From Magnetococcales bacterium HCHbin5 (lineage in GTDB: Bacteria; Pseudomonadota; Magnetococcia; Magnetococcales; Magnetaquicoccaceae): a DNA stretch of 33,643 nucleotides. Under the pieces are notes generated by a model. It made no database searches. It was not told the DNA's origin and saw only the letters and a list, made by a program, of their open reading frames with translations. Positions 1 to 8,110 of the stretch are shown piece after piece. The DNA lies in assembly GCA_002753505.1 (NCBI GenBank), contig PEAG01000038.1, forward strand, positions 1 to 33,643, read 5' to 3'. Position 1 is the first letter of the stretch; every line of letters begins with the position of its first letter. The position numbers and the translations under genes are program-made.

Positions 1-48
1 GCGCGCTGCGCCCATTTGCTGCGCAAATGGGCTTCTGGGAAAGCGCGC
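1..48. repeat. Repeat module B: cruciform hairpin, left window edge
   Basis: An outer stem GCGCGCT (1-7) pairs with AGCGCGC (41-47). Inside it lies a perfect 10-bp stem, GCCCATTTGC (10-19) with GCAAATGGGC (23-32), closed by a 3-nt loop (TGC; GCA on the other strand). The same architecture with different stem bases recurs at 25077-25126, 25332-25390 and 33592-33642. The window begins inside this copy, so its true left end is not visible. It contains no coding sequence. Confidence 0.85.
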
Positions 49-56
49 CCATTACA

Positions 57-231
57 TGCAGGGGCTTTGCCCCTGCACCCCACCGGGGACCGTGACGGTC
101 CCCGGACCCCTGCAATAGTTTTAAAAGATTAAGAAAAGCATGGGTATCGTCATCATGTTGGCGCATATGGGGCTTTGCCCCTGCACCCCACCGGGGAGCG
201 TCACGCTCCCCGGACCCCTGCAACTGTTTTA
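57..231. repeat. Two copies of repeat module A, 108-bp period
   Basis: Copy 1 spans about 57-124 and copy 2 about 169-231. Each holds a hairpin around a GGGGC-TTT-GCCCC core, complete in copy 1 (57-77), and then a second hairpin. In copy 1 the second stem is CCGGGGACCG/CGGTCCCCGG (83-92 with 96-105, loop TGA). In copy 2 it is CCGGGGAGCG/CGCTCCCCGG (loop TCA), so one C-G pair has become G-C on both arms. Both end with ACCCCTGCAA and a GTTTTA tail. A 45-nt AT-richer linker separates them. The second copy ends about 28 nt before the gene at 260, so it could lie in that gene's leader. Confidence 0.85.
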
Positions 232-259
232 GAAACAAACAGCAGCGGAAGGATCCCTG

Positions 260-931
260 ATGCACAAAAAATTGATCGGCCTGTCGCTACTGCTGGCAGC
301 CATCCTGTCGGCACTGCACTACCGGGCCGCCATCGACCCTGCCCAACTGGCCGCCTGGATGGGAGAGCAGGAACAACTGGGCATGCTCTGGTTTGTCGGC
401 CTGTACGCCCTCTCCACACTGCTTTTTCTGCCCGGTTCACTGCTGACTCTGGCGGGGGGAGCCCTGTTTGGTCCCTGGCTGGGAGGTGGGTTGAGCCTGC
501 TGGGTGCCACCCTGGGTGCCGGTTGCGCTTTCCTGATCGCCCGCCACCTCGCCGCCACATGGGTGCAACAACGGGCCGCCGGCATCGGGCAACGGCTGCT
601 GGATGGGGTGGAGACGGAGGGGTGGCGTTTTGTCGCCTTCGTGCGACTGGTGCCCCTCTTTCCCTTCAACCTGCTCAATTATGCCCTGGGCCTCACCCGC
701 ATCCGCTTTGACCACTACCTGCTGACCTCCCTGCTCTGCATGGCCCCCGGCGGCTTTGCCTATGCCTGGCTGGGCCACGCCGGTCGGGAAGCCGCCAGCG
801 GCAGCACCCAGGCTGTGCAGGCGGGCCTGTGGGCTGTGGGGCTGTTGGCAGTGGTCATGATCATACCCCGCTGGATCAAACGGGCCCGAGCGGACAACAG
901 ATGGGTCAAGCAGAGTGCTGGTCCGGATTGA
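260..931 (+). CDS. TVP38/TMEM64 family (SNARE-associated/DedA-like) membrane protein
   Basis: A 223-residue polytopic inner-membrane protein of the TVP38/TMEM64 family, whose members are thought to act as lipid scramblases or transporters; the substrate is not known here. Visible family traits are an N-terminal membrane segment (about 5-22), the re-entrant-like stretch LFLPGSLLTLAGGALFGPWLGGG cut short as 'LFLPGSLLTLAGGALFG' near residues 54-70, and the second signature FVRLVPLFPFNLLNYALG around 128-145. A hydrophobic C-terminal helix (about 187-202) is followed by a basic tail. The ATG at 260 is preceded by GGAAGGAT at good spacing. The gene stands alone after the repeats and runs 26 bp into the 3' end of the convergent regulator gene. 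Family assignment is firm; function is not. Confidence 0.9.
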   Translation: MHKKLIGLSLLLAAILSALHYRAAIDPAQLAAWMGEQEQLGMLWFVGLYALSTLLFLPGSLLTLAGGALFGPWLGGGLSLLGATLGAGCAFLIARHLAATWVQQRAAGIGQRLLDGVETEGWRFVAFVRLVPLFPFNLLNYALGLTRIRFDHYLLTSLLCMAPGGFAYAWLGHAGREAASGSTQAVQAGLWAVGLLAVVMIIPRWIKRARADNRWVKQSAGPD

Positions 932-2267
932 ACAGCCAATAGGCATTGCGACCGCTCCGTTTGGCGATATACATGGCATGATCGGCGTTGCGGAGCAACT
1001 CCTCCCGATCCGTCCCATCGGCGGGATAAAAGGTGATCCCAATGCTGCCGGATATGCTGACCTCCTGACCGGAGAGCAAAAACGGGGTCGCCAACTGTTT
1101 CAACACATTTTCGGCCACCCGAACGGTACTGGGAACATCAGCCACATCAAACAAAACCATCGTAAACTCATCCCCACCCAGTCGTGCCACGGTATCGCTT
1201 TTTCGTACACAGGATTTCATGCGGCGCGCGGCCTGTTGCAGCAGATCATCCCCCGCCTCGTGGCCCAGATTGTCATTGACCCACTTGAAACGATCCAGAT
1301 CGATGAACAACAGAGCCAATAATTTTTGTTGCCGGCCCGCCACCGCCAGATTTTCATCCAAACGTGTCAAAAACAGGTTGCGGTTGGGCAGGTCGGTCAA
1401 CAGATCAAAATGGGCCTGATAACGGATACGCTCTTCCGCCTGTTTGCGCTCGGTAATATCACGAATCACGGCGGCATAATGCACCGTCCCATCCGTTTGC
1501 CAGGTGGCGAGAGAGATTTCCATGGGAAATTGTTCGCCATTTTTTCGTACCCCCACCATCTCCAGTATTTTATCGGTCAGAACCCCCTGGGATACCCCTT
1601 CCGGGGCAAGGATGTGCCGGCGGGGGCGCAGGCGAAAAAACATGCGGGCGTATTGAGACAGGTACTCTTTTGGAACCAGCAGGCTGATGGGGCGGTCAAA
1701 CACTTCAAACTCTTTATAACCAAAAACGTTTTCCGCCCCCCGGTTCCAGAAGTGGATCATGCCATCCGGGCAGAAGGAGACAATCGCCTCGGATATGGAC
1801 TGGGTGACCATCCGAAAACGGTGTTCGCTTTCGATCAGGGCCTGTTGGGCAAGTCGGTGTTTGAGACGTTGCAAATAACCCTCCCCGTGGTAACGCAGGC
1901 GGGCCAGCATCTCCACCGCATCCGGCAATTTAACCAGATAGTCGTTGGCTCCATCCCGAAACGCCTGGGCCTTGCACTCTGCGTCGGACTGGGATGACAA
2001 CAGGATGATGGGAATATGGGCAAAGCGTTGCAGGCTCCGAAACTGTTTGAGCAGAGTCAGACCGTCCAGTTCAGGCATGATAAAATCCAACAAGATCACG
2101 GTCGGATCCTCTTTCTCCGCCAACTGGATCGCGGCACAGGGGTCGGTACAGCTGTACAGCAGCATGTCCGGCTCCTGGGAAATCATCCGTTTCAGCAAAT
2201 GGCCGGTGAGAGGCTGGTCATCCACCAACAGGATTCGGATCGTTTTGGAGGGGGACTGGGATTCCAT
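906..2267 (-). CDS. Response regulator with PAS and GGDEF domains (probable diguanylate cyclase)
   Basis: A 453-residue cytoplasmic protein predicted to make cyclic di-GMP on phosphorylation. The receiver domain (about 9-125) has the acid pair D16-D17, phospho-acceptor D61 in LLDFIMP and K113. A PAS domain follows (about 147-275, with the PAC-like end AAVIRDITERKQ). The GGDEF domain (about 283-450) carries an intact RLGGDEF active site (GGDEF 364-368) and, five residues upstream, an RxxD inhibitory site (R355-D358), so the enzyme is probably active and product-inhibited. No EAL domain and no membrane helix are seen. A TTG at 2327 would add 20 residues, but the ATG at 2267 starts just before the receiver fold and is preferred. 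No partner kinase is adjacent. Confidence 0.92.
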   Translation of the reverse strand: MESQSPSKTIRILLVDDQPLTGHLLKRMISQEPDMLLYSCTDPCAAIQLAEKEDPTVILLDFIMPELDGLTLLKQFRSLQRFAHIPIILLSSQSDAECKAQAFRDGANDYLVKLPDAVEMLARLRYHGEGYLQRLKHRLAQQALIESEHRFRMVTQSISEAIVSFCPDGMIHFWNRGAENVFGYKEFEVFDRPISLLVPKEYLSQYARMFFRLRPRRHILAPEGVSQGVLTDKILEMVGVRKNGEQFPMEISLATWQTDGTVHYAAVIRDITERKQAEERIRYQAHFDLLTDLPNRNLFLTRLDENLAVAGRQQKLLALLFIDLDRFKWVNDNLGHEAGDDLLQQAARRMKSCVRKSDTVARLGGDEFTMVLFDVADVPSTVRVAENVLKQLATPFLLSGQEVSISGSIGITFYPADGTDREELLRNADHAMYIAKRSGRNAYWLFNPDQHSA

Positions 2268-2425
2268 GGCAGACTCTATTAATCCGATTGGCCTCTGTTG
2301 GGTGTGTTCAGTGGAGATGCCGGGCAAAACGGGCTCTGAAAAAAGCCGACACAGGCCCAGGTTGATGATGCCAGAAACAACAGAAACAGGTCAAGTCATT
2401 CCGCGTCGGGACTTTTTTCCTGTTC

Positions 2426-2456
2426 CTGCTGTTCCAAATATCATCTGGAACAGCAG
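2426..2456 (-). terminator. Strong stem-loop after tcdA
   Basis: An 11-bp perfect stem, CTGCTGTTCCA (2426-2436) with TGGAACAGCAG (2446-2456), and a 9-nt loop. It starts 13 nt past the tcdA stop. No clear U-run follows on the minus strand, so it may be a transcript-end or processing hairpin rather than a classical intrinsic terminator. Confidence 0.5.
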
Positions 2457-2468
2457 ATCATGAGCATG

Positions 2469-3209
2469 TCAGCGCATAGGGGACAGCACGCCACGAATCA
2501 CCACCCCCGCCAGGGTCATGCCGAAAAGGGCGGGGAGATAACTGATGGTACCGTTGACCACCCGACCGCGCCCCTGGGCCATCTCCTCCAATGGCGCATG
2601 TGGCAGCGGCTCCTCTGTGGACCAGACGGCGATCACCCCCAGACCGCAACCCCGTCGGCGCAGTCGGCCCCGCACCGCCCGTGCCAGGGGACAGAGCCGG
2701 GTCTCCATCACATCACTCACCACGATGCGGCTGGGATCCAACCGTCCCCCTGCCCCCATGCTGCTGGCAACCGGCCAACCCCGGGCACGGGCCTCCAGTA
2801 TCAGGGCCACTTTGCAATTGAGGGAGTCAATGGCATCCAGCACCCAATCAGGTGCAGTACGATCCAACAGGGCGGGGATGCTCTCCGGGGTGATAAACTG
2901 GTCAACCCACTCCAACTGGCAGTGGGGATTGATGGCCGCCAGGCGGGCAGCCATGACCGCCCCCTTTTTTTGACCCAGACTCTCCCCGGTGGCAGGCAAT
3001 TGCCGGTTAAGGTTGGAGGGGGCCACCCGGTCGTCGTCAACCAATGTGATGCGGCCAATGCCGGCCCGCCCCAACGCTTCGGCAGCAAAACTGCCCACAC
3101 CGCCCACCCCAGCCACTAAAACATGGGCCTGTTGCAACCGTCGGATCCCCGCCTCCCCCACCAGTATCCGGGTCCGTTCATACAATCCATCCTGCCCTGC
3201 TGCCGGCAT
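2469..3209 (-). CDS. tcdA: tRNA threonylcarbamoyladenosine dehydratase TcdA (CsdL/YgdL-type E1-like enzyme)
   Basis: A 246-residue member of the ThiF/MoeB/HesA superfamily. TcdA uses ATP to cyclise N6-threonylcarbamoyladenosine at position 37 of ANN-decoding tRNAs. The nucleotide-binding loop GVGGVG is at 34-39, followed by VDDDRVAPSNLNRQ, the typical E1-like acidic/Asn-Arg motif, and DAIDSLNCK. Length is a little below that of the E. coli protein (268). The start is chosen as ATG 3209 because it overlaps the TGA of the upstream hydrolase (TGATG); a GTG at 3212 is one codon earlier. The two genes form a two-gene operon by translational coupling. A sulfur-carrier adenylyltransferase such as MoeB or ThiF is less likely because the TcdA-like middle region is present. 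Confidence 0.88.
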   Translation of the reverse strand: MPAAGQDGLYERTRILVGEAGIRRLQQAHVLVAGVGGVGSFAAEALGRAGIGRITLVDDDRVAPSNLNRQLPATGESLGQKKGAVMAARLAAINPHCQLEWVDQFITPESIPALLDRTAPDWVLDAIDSLNCKVALILEARARGWPVASSMGAGGRLDPSRIVVSDVMETRLCPLARAVRGRLRRRGCGLGVIAVWSTEEPLPHAPLEEMAQGRGRVVNGTISYLPALFGMTLAGVVIRGVLSPMR

Positions 3210-3976
3210 CACTCTGCCCTCCGCAAATCGGCCAAACCCAATGTCGCCCGGGCGTTATGGGTGGTCGTTTCCACGATACGCGCCTGAGATACCTGCCGCA
3301 ACGCCGCCAACGCCTGCACCACCAGCGGCAGATGACAGGGTTCATTGCGCTCCCCACGGTGGCCGACCGGCGGCAGATCGGGGGCATCACTCTCCAGTAC
3401 CAAAGCCTCTTCCGGCACCTCGCGCGCCATCTGGCGAATCCGCACCGCCGCCTCGTGGGTCACAACCCCTCCCATGCCCAGGCGAAATCCCATCGCCAGA
3501 TAGCGATGGGCCTGCTGCACACTGCCATTGAACGCATGAACGATGCCACCACAGGAAAAGGCGGTCCGCTGCAACAAGGCCAACACCGGCTCATGGCATT
3601 TTCGCACATGGAGCAAAACGGGCAATCGGGCCTCACGGGCCAGATCGAGCTGTGCTGCAAACAATTTTTGCTGCCTCTCCTGGTTGGGCGCAGTGGCATC
3701 CAGGCCAATCTCCCCCAACGCAACAGGCTGAATGCGCGCCACCCACTGCGCCAACTGACCGATTCCATCGTCGGGATGATCGTGGATAAAAAGGGGATGC
3801 AGCCCCAAAGCAACGTGAAGCTCCGGCGTGCGCAACGCCACCAGAGCGGGAAAGTGGGCCAATGAAAGGGCGGGGACCACCCACTGCACCACGCCCGCCT
3901 GGCGACTGCGTTCCATGACAGCCGCCCGATCCTCGTCAAAAACGGCCAGATCCAGATGACAATGGGTATCGATCAC
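3209..3976 (-). CDS. tatD: TatD family metal-dependent hydrolase (DNase)
   Basis: A 255-residue TIM-barrel hydrolase of the TatD family, which includes Mg-dependent 3'-5' exonucleases involved in DNA repair and quality control. Metal-ligand motifs are visible in order: DTHCHLD (H5, H7), GEIGLD (E89), LLHVRK (H123), IVHAFNG (H147) and ESDAPDL (D197). Length fits the family. The only start in frame is GTG 3976, because a TGA lies just upstream; GGTGA sits close before it. It is the first gene of a pair with tcdA. The family contains several paralogues (TatD, YcfH, YjjV) that cannot be separated by eye, so the symbol is at family level. Confidence 0.88.
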   Translation of the reverse strand: MIDTHCHLDLAVFDEDRAAVMERSRQAGVVQWVVPALSLAHFPALVALRTPELHVALGLHPLFIHDHPDDGIGQLAQWVARIQPVALGEIGLDATAPNQERQQKLFAAQLDLAREARLPVLLHVRKCHEPVLALLQRTAFSCGGIVHAFNGSVQQAHRYLAMGFRLGMGGVVTHEAAVRIRQMAREVPEEALVLESDAPDLPPVGHRGERNEPCHLPLVVQALAALRQVSQARIVETTTHNARATLGLADLRRAE

Positions 3977-4137
3977 TGCTCACCATCCATGCCAGAATAT
4001 TCTCCTGCCAATAGGCAGCTGGGGGAAAAATTGTTAAATTAAGGGGGCGCACTGGATGCAACAGTGTGATAGCATGTGACAAGCCCTGGGTCGGAAAGCC
4101 ATTTACCAATCATATTTATACAGGAAACTTGACAGTT
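3977..4137. other. Divergent intergenic region between tatD and the TIGR03032-type gene
   Basis: Promoters for both directions should lie in these 161 bp. An AT-rich stretch at about 4101-4121 could hold a -10 element for the rightward gene, but no convincing -35 box is seen. AGGAAA at 4122-4127 serves as its ribosome-binding site. Confidence 0.4.
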
Positions 4138-5214
4138 ATGGAACAAACCGCCACCACGCCAACGCCCCCTTCCCTGGAAATGACCACCTCCCGCCAGATG
4201 CTCTCCTGGATGGCGGAACAGAACCTCTCCATTGCGTTGACCACCTATCAAATCGGCAAACTGTTTTTTCTGGGCCTGAAACCCAGTCAGGAGCTCTCCG
4301 TTTTTGAGCGTACCTTCAACCGTTGCATGGGTCTGTGTGCCACCGGCAACGGCCTTTTCATGAGTACACTGTACCAGATTTGGCGATTTGAAAATATTTT
4401 TGAGGCGGGACAGCAACAGGATGGCTTTGACCGCCTCTATCTGCCCCAGGTAGGCTATACCACGGGAGATCTGGATATTCATGACATGGCCGTGGATGGA
4501 GAGGGCCGCCTGCTGTTTATCAACACTCTCTTTGGCTGTCTGGCCACCCTGAGCGAAACCCACAGCTTCAAACCCCTCTGGCACCCCCCCTTTCTCAGCA
4601 AACTGGCGGCCGAAGACCGCTGTCACATGAACGGTCTGGCCATGAAAGAGGGACGCGCCACCTATGTCACCGCCGTCAGCGAGTCGGATGTGGCCGATGG
4701 TTGGCGGGAACATCGGGCGAATGGGGGCATTGTGATCGATATTGCCCGCAATGAGATTGTCCTGCGTGGACTCTCCATGCCCCACTCTCCCCGTTGGCAT
4801 AACGGCAAGCTCTGGCTGTTAAACTCCGGTACCGGGGAGTTTGGCTACGCGGACCTGGAGGCCGGACGTTTTGAACCGGTCTGTTTTTGTCCCGGTTATC
4901 TGCGTGGCTTGAGCCTGCATGGAGACTTTGCACTGGTCGGACTCTCCAAACCCCGCCACAACAAAACCTTTACCGGCCTGCCCCTGGACGATCGACTGCG
5001 CAACCACAAGGCAGAGCCCCGTTGCGGTATCCATGTCATCGACCTGCGAACAGGCGATGCCCCGCACTGGCTGCGGTTTGAAGGCATTGTGGACGAACTG
5101 TATGACGTCGTGGTCTTGCCCCGGGTGCGGCGTCCCATGGCCCTGGGATTCAAAACCGATGAGATCCGTCGGGTGCTGAGCGTCGAAGCCTGGACGGGCA
5201 ACCAGCCCCTCTAG
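4138..5214 (+). CDS. TIGR03032 family protein (function unknown)
   Basis: A 358-residue soluble protein that I recognise as TIGR03032-like from conserved blocks such as ATGNGLFMSTLYQIWRFEN (about 65-83), DIHDMAVD (about 115-122), CHMNGLAM, the SMPHSPRWHNGKLWLLNSGTG segment (cited in part: SMPHSPRWHNGKLWLLNSG) and FCPGYLRGLSLHGDFALVG. The repeated short strands with Gly and Trp suggest a beta-propeller-like fold; that part is inference. No signal peptide or membrane helix is present. The ATG at 4138 has AGGAAA 11 nt upstream and is preferred over the GTG at 4066, whose extra residues do not resemble the family. It lies 120 bp before, and on the same strand as, a sugar-nucleotide activating enzyme, which suggests a link to surface glycan synthesis. 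That link is unproven. Confidence 0.75.
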   Translation: MEQTATTPTPPSLEMTTSRQMLSWMAEQNLSIALTTYQIGKLFFLGLKPSQELSVFERTFNRCMGLCATGNGLFMSTLYQIWRFENIFEAGQQQDGFDRLYLPQVGYTTGDLDIHDMAVDGEGRLLFINTLFGCLATLSETHSFKPLWHPPFLSKLAAEDRCHMNGLAMKEGRATYVTAVSESDVADGWREHRANGGIVIDIARNEIVLRGLSMPHSPRWHNGKLWLLNSGTGEFGYADLEAGRFEPVCFCPGYLRGLSLHGDFALVGLSKPRHNKTFTGLPLDDRLRNHKAEPRCGIHVIDLRTGDAPHWLRFEGIVDELYDVVVLPRVRRPMALGFKTDEIRRVLSVEAWTGNQPL

Positions 5215-5255
5215 TCTTCAACCCTCCTGATCGGACAGCCAACCTGTCACAGGCC

Positions 5256-5278
5256 CCAGGGGAGTGCCTCTCCCCTGG
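5256..5278 (+). terminator. Candidate terminator or attenuator hairpin
   Basis: An 8-bp stem CCAGGGGA/TCCCCTGG with a 7-nt loop lies 41 nt after the TIGR03032-type gene and 56 nt before the next gene. A pyrimidine-rich TCTCTTCTCTC follows instead of a clean U-run, so termination may be partial. Confidence 0.45.
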
Positions 5279-5334
5279 AGGATCTCTTCTCTCACCGCAA
5301 ACCTGTTTTCTGCATCAGCCAGGGAGTATCCAGT

Positions 5335-6393
5335 ATGAACAGACAAAAAGATTGGCGATCCGTCTTGATCCACCAGGAAGCCACCATTCTGGAGACCATT
5401 CAGGTTCTGGACAGGGGAGGTCTGCGGATTGCCCTGGTTGTGGATGAGGCATACCACCTGCTGGGTGTGGTCACAGATGGCAATGTGCGCCGCGGTCTGC
5501 TGAATCAGATTGGTCTCCAGGAACCGGTCAGCAAAATCATGACCGCCCATCCGATTACGGTGCAGGCCACCGACTCCCGGGAACATGTGTTGTCGCTGAT
5601 GAAAGCCAGCCAGATTGAACACATTCCGGTGCTGGATGACCAGGGTATCCTGATCGGCCTGGAGGTATTACAGGCGTTGACCCAACCGACAGCCAAGGAG
5701 AACCCGGTTGTCCTGATGGCGGGGGGACTGGGCAGTCGCCTGGGGGTTTTGACCGAAAATTGCCCCAAGCCACTGCTTCAGGTTGGTCCCAAACCTATCC
5801 TGGAGGTTATCCTTGAAAGCTTTCTGGAACATGGGTTTAACCGTTTTTATTTTTCTGTCAACTATAAAAAACATATGATCCAGGAGTATTTTGGTGACGG
5901 TTCGGCCTGGGGTGCCGAGATCCGCTACCTGGAAGAGACGGAGCGGATGGGAACAGCCGGCTCCCTCTCCCTGCTGCCGGAACCGCCGCAGTTGCCTTTT
6001 TTTGTGATGAACGGCGACCTGCTGACCCGCATCAACTTTCAACACATCCTGAACTTTCATGCCAAGCACCAGGCCCAGGCCACCCTCTGTGTGCGTCGAG
6101 TGGAGCAGACCATTCCCTTTGGGGTAGTGGAGATGGCGCAGCACCGGCTGCTCAAGATAGAGGAAAAACCGACCCAACACTATTTTGTCAATGCGGGTAT
6201 CTATCTCCTGGACCCCGTTTTACTGTCACTGATACCAGCCCAGCAACCGCTGGATATGCCGGATCTGTTTCGACAGGCGATCGAGCAGGGTTATGCAACC
6301 GCCGCCTTTCCCTTTTTGGATTATTGGATAGATATTGGTCAGATGGGAGATTATGACCGCGCCCAACGGGAGTATACCCAAATATACAAATAG
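5335..6393 (+). CDS. CBS-domain nucleotidyltransferase (PtmE/LegF-like sugar-1-phosphate nucleotidylyltransferase)
   Basis: A 352-residue cytoplasmic enzyme with two CBS motifs (about 12-60 and 66-115) fused to an NTP-transferase domain (about 124-350). The nucleotide-binding signature LMAGGLGSRL is at 127-136, the KP pair at 145-146, and a metal-binding NGDLLT motif follows near residue 225. This architecture is that of PtmE-type enzymes, described in Campylobacter as making GDP-glucosamine for legionaminic acid; related enzymes activate mannose or heptose. The exact sugar cannot be read from the sequence. CBS domains normally sense adenine nucleotides. GGGAG is placed 8 nt before ATG 5335. 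No other nonulosonate gene is in the window, so the pathway context is missing. Confidence 0.85.
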   Translation: MNRQKDWRSVLIHQEATILETIQVLDRGGLRIALVVDEAYHLLGVVTDGNVRRGLLNQIGLQEPVSKIMTAHPITVQATDSREHVLSLMKASQIEHIPVLDDQGILIGLEVLQALTQPTAKENPVVLMAGGLGSRLGVLTENCPKPLLQVGPKPILEVILESFLEHGFNRFYFSVNYKKHMIQEYFGDGSAWGAEIRYLEETERMGTAGSLSLLPEPPQLPFFVMNGDLLTRINFQHILNFHAKHQAQATLCVRRVEQTIPFGVVEMAQHRLLKIEEKPTQHYFVNAGIYLLDPVLLSLIPAQQPLDMPDLFRQAIEQGYATAAFPFLDYWIDIGQMGDYDRAQREYTQIYK

Positions 6394-6438
6394 CTGTCTT
6401 GCGATCGCACGCCTGCCATTGTTTGACAATGCGCCGGA

Positions 6439-7077
6439 TCACACAAAAGGGTGTAGAGCCAGGGCAACCAGGGCCAACCCTGCGCCACGCCGCAAGTAGG
6501 GGGAAAAAGCGGGCAGCAGGCTCTGTAAGGCCTCACCTGTCCGGCCCAACAGGGCGGCAGCCAGCAGCACGGGAGCCAATGCGGTGGTCGTGCCAAACAG
6601 TGCCCCATGCAGCAACCCCATCATGGTACTACCGGTCAGGGAACAGGCGGTCAACACGCCGACCAGGGTGGGACAGGGCACCAGACTGATGGCCATGCCA
6701 AGCAGCAAGGGTGGCCAGTGTGCCGCCCGGTTGCCAGGGCAGCCGCGATGAGAGGTGGCTACACCCCCCCGCCTGCCCACCAAGAGCAGCGACAGACCGG
6801 CCAGCATGCTGATCCCCGCCAGGATGAGACGCCCATACAGGGCGGTGGTATGGGCCAACAGCAGATGGCCCAGGGCCGCCGCCACTCCGCCCAGCAGGGC
6901 ATAGGCCATCACCCGTCCCAACAGGAACAACCCGGCCGGTTGCCAGGGGCGCGCCGGGGTCTGTCCCAAAATCCAGGCCCCGAAATAGGGCAAACAGACC
7001 GCCGAACAGGCGGTAAATCCCATGGTCAGACCAAGCAGAGCGGTGGTTGACAGAGAGAGCGGCACCGCTTCAACCAT
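6439..7077 (-). CDS. CcdA/TauE-like six-helix membrane protein with paired cysteines
   Basis: A 212-residue integral membrane protein with about six helices. It resembles the sulfite exporter TauE/SafE and DsbD-transmembrane (CcdA, UreH-like) superfamily. Two cysteine-bearing segments occupy equivalent places in the two halves: FTACSAVCLP (C24, C28) in the first helix and SLVPCPT (C135) in the fourth, as in thiol-electron carriers of the CcdA type. C113 and C145 are additional. Expected role: moving reducing equivalents, or a ligand, across the inner membrane. ATG 7077 overlaps the upstream ferredoxin gene by 8 nt, fixing it as the last gene of the four-gene operon. Longer in-frame starts read through the ferredoxin gene and are rejected. 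Family is fairly sure; substrate is not. Confidence 0.8.
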   Translation of the reverse strand: MVEAVPLSLSTTALLGLTMGFTACSAVCLPYFGAWILGQTPARPWQPAGLFLLGRVMAYALLGGVAAALGHLLLAHTTALYGRLILAGISMLAGLSLLLVGRRGGVATSHRGCPGNRAAHWPPLLLGMAISLVPCPTLVGVLTACSLTGSTMMGLLHGALFGTTTALAPVLLAAALLGRTGEALQSLLPAFSPYLRRGAGLALVALALHPFV

Positions 7078-8110
7078 GGGATACCCCCTCTGCGCTCGGC
7101 TTGCGAGTGCGCAGGGAACCGTTGGCCAATTCAACCCGACTGCGGGCGCGAAAAATTTCCGGGCGTGAACGGTAGAGGCTGACAGGACCAAATTTAAGAT
7201 GCAACACCTGATCCTGGGGACAAAACTCCACGCAACGGCCACACAGGGTGCAATCATCGTGAAAAATGTTTTTGTCCTGCGGCAGGGCAATTTCGGCAAT
7301 CTCCATGGGACAGGCCGCGTGACAACTGCGGCAACGTCCACAGTGGGGGTGAGGATTTTTGGTCAGGCGTAACGGTGCCATCCGTTTAAAAATGGCATTG
7401 AATGCCAACATGGGGCAAATTCTGCAAAAGGGCTGTCGAACCACAACAGCGGCGGTCACCATGAATCCAAAGAGCAAATTGCCCAGCAAACCCAGCACAA
7501 TATCGCCGCTGTCACCCACAGCCAGGGCGATCTGCTCGCCGTTGCCGGTCAGGAGAGTGGTCAAAATTCGCGATGGACAGACCCGGCACCACGCCTCGCC
7601 AGCCGCCCCCGGCAACCAACCCAATCCGGCTGCCAGCGGCAGCAAAAAGACAAAAAACAGCAACAAAAACCATTTGATGGACCTGACACCCGACAGCCAG
7701 CCCGGCGGCAGGTTGTGCGCGACCATCCCCAATCGGCGGCCGATGGTGTACAACAGCTCCTGCACACTGCCCAGTGGACAGACCCAGCCACAGAATGCCT
7801 TGTTCAGCACCACAAAAAAGCTCAAAAAGGCCAGCAGGGTCCACAACAGGGGGGCAAACAGTGCCCAGTCGGCGGTTCCCGTTCGAGCCATGGTCTCGCC
7901 AACCTGGTGGGATGAGAGGTGCTGAAAAGGGCGCAAGGCGCACCAGGCCCCGTTCTGCTGGTCATAGGTGCAGGAAAGCGCAGGCAGCGCGGTTGAAATT
8001 TTATCGGCAGCATAAGGACCGATCACAAGGCCCCCATAGACGGTGACCATAAAGAGGATGATTTGCACCCCGCTGCGCAACCGACTCAATGAAATGGCTC
8101 TCCCACTCAT
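7070..8110 (-). CDS. NapH/CcoG-like membrane polyferredoxin
   Basis: A 346-residue membrane protein with several hydrophobic segments and cysteine motifs typical of quinol- or NAD-linked polyferredoxins. Two ferredoxin-type 4Fe-4S motifs lie near the C-terminus (C257, C260, C263, C267 and C287, C290, C293, C297). Three CxxxCP or CxxCP clusters occur between helices: CGWVCPLG (C107, C111), WCRVCP (C175, C178) and FCRICP (C229, C232). C47 and C57 lie in a predicted non-membrane loop. Family members pass electrons from the cytoplasm or quinol pool to periplasmic reactions (NapH, NosR-like, FtrD-like). The start is ATG 8110, which overlaps the previous stop as ATGA. It is third in an operon with a TonB receptor, so a role in reductive release of an imported metal is plausible but inferred. 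Confidence 0.87.
   Translation of the reverse strand: MSGRAISLSRLRSGVQIILFMVTVYGGLVIGPYAADKISTALPALSCTYDQQNGAWCALRPFQHLSSHQVGETMARTGTADWALFAPLLWTLLAFLSFFVVLNKAFCGWVCPLGSVQELLYTIGRRLGMVAHNLPPGWLSGVRSIKWFLLLFFVFLLPLAAGLGWLPGAAGEAWCRVCPSRILTTLLTGNGEQIALAVGDSGDIVLGLLGNLLFGFMVTAAVVVRQPFCRICPMLAFNAIFKRMAPLRLTKNPHPHCGRCRSCHAACPMEIAEIALPQDKNIFHDDCTLCGRCVEFCPQDQVLHLKFGPVSLYRSRPEIFRARSRVELANGSLRTRKPSAEGVSHG

Noticed and set aside
175-711. 178-codon plus-strand frame starting in the repeat
   Set aside because: It translates the repeat and then the membrane-protein gene in a wrong frame; Pro/Arg/Gly-rich, no homology features.
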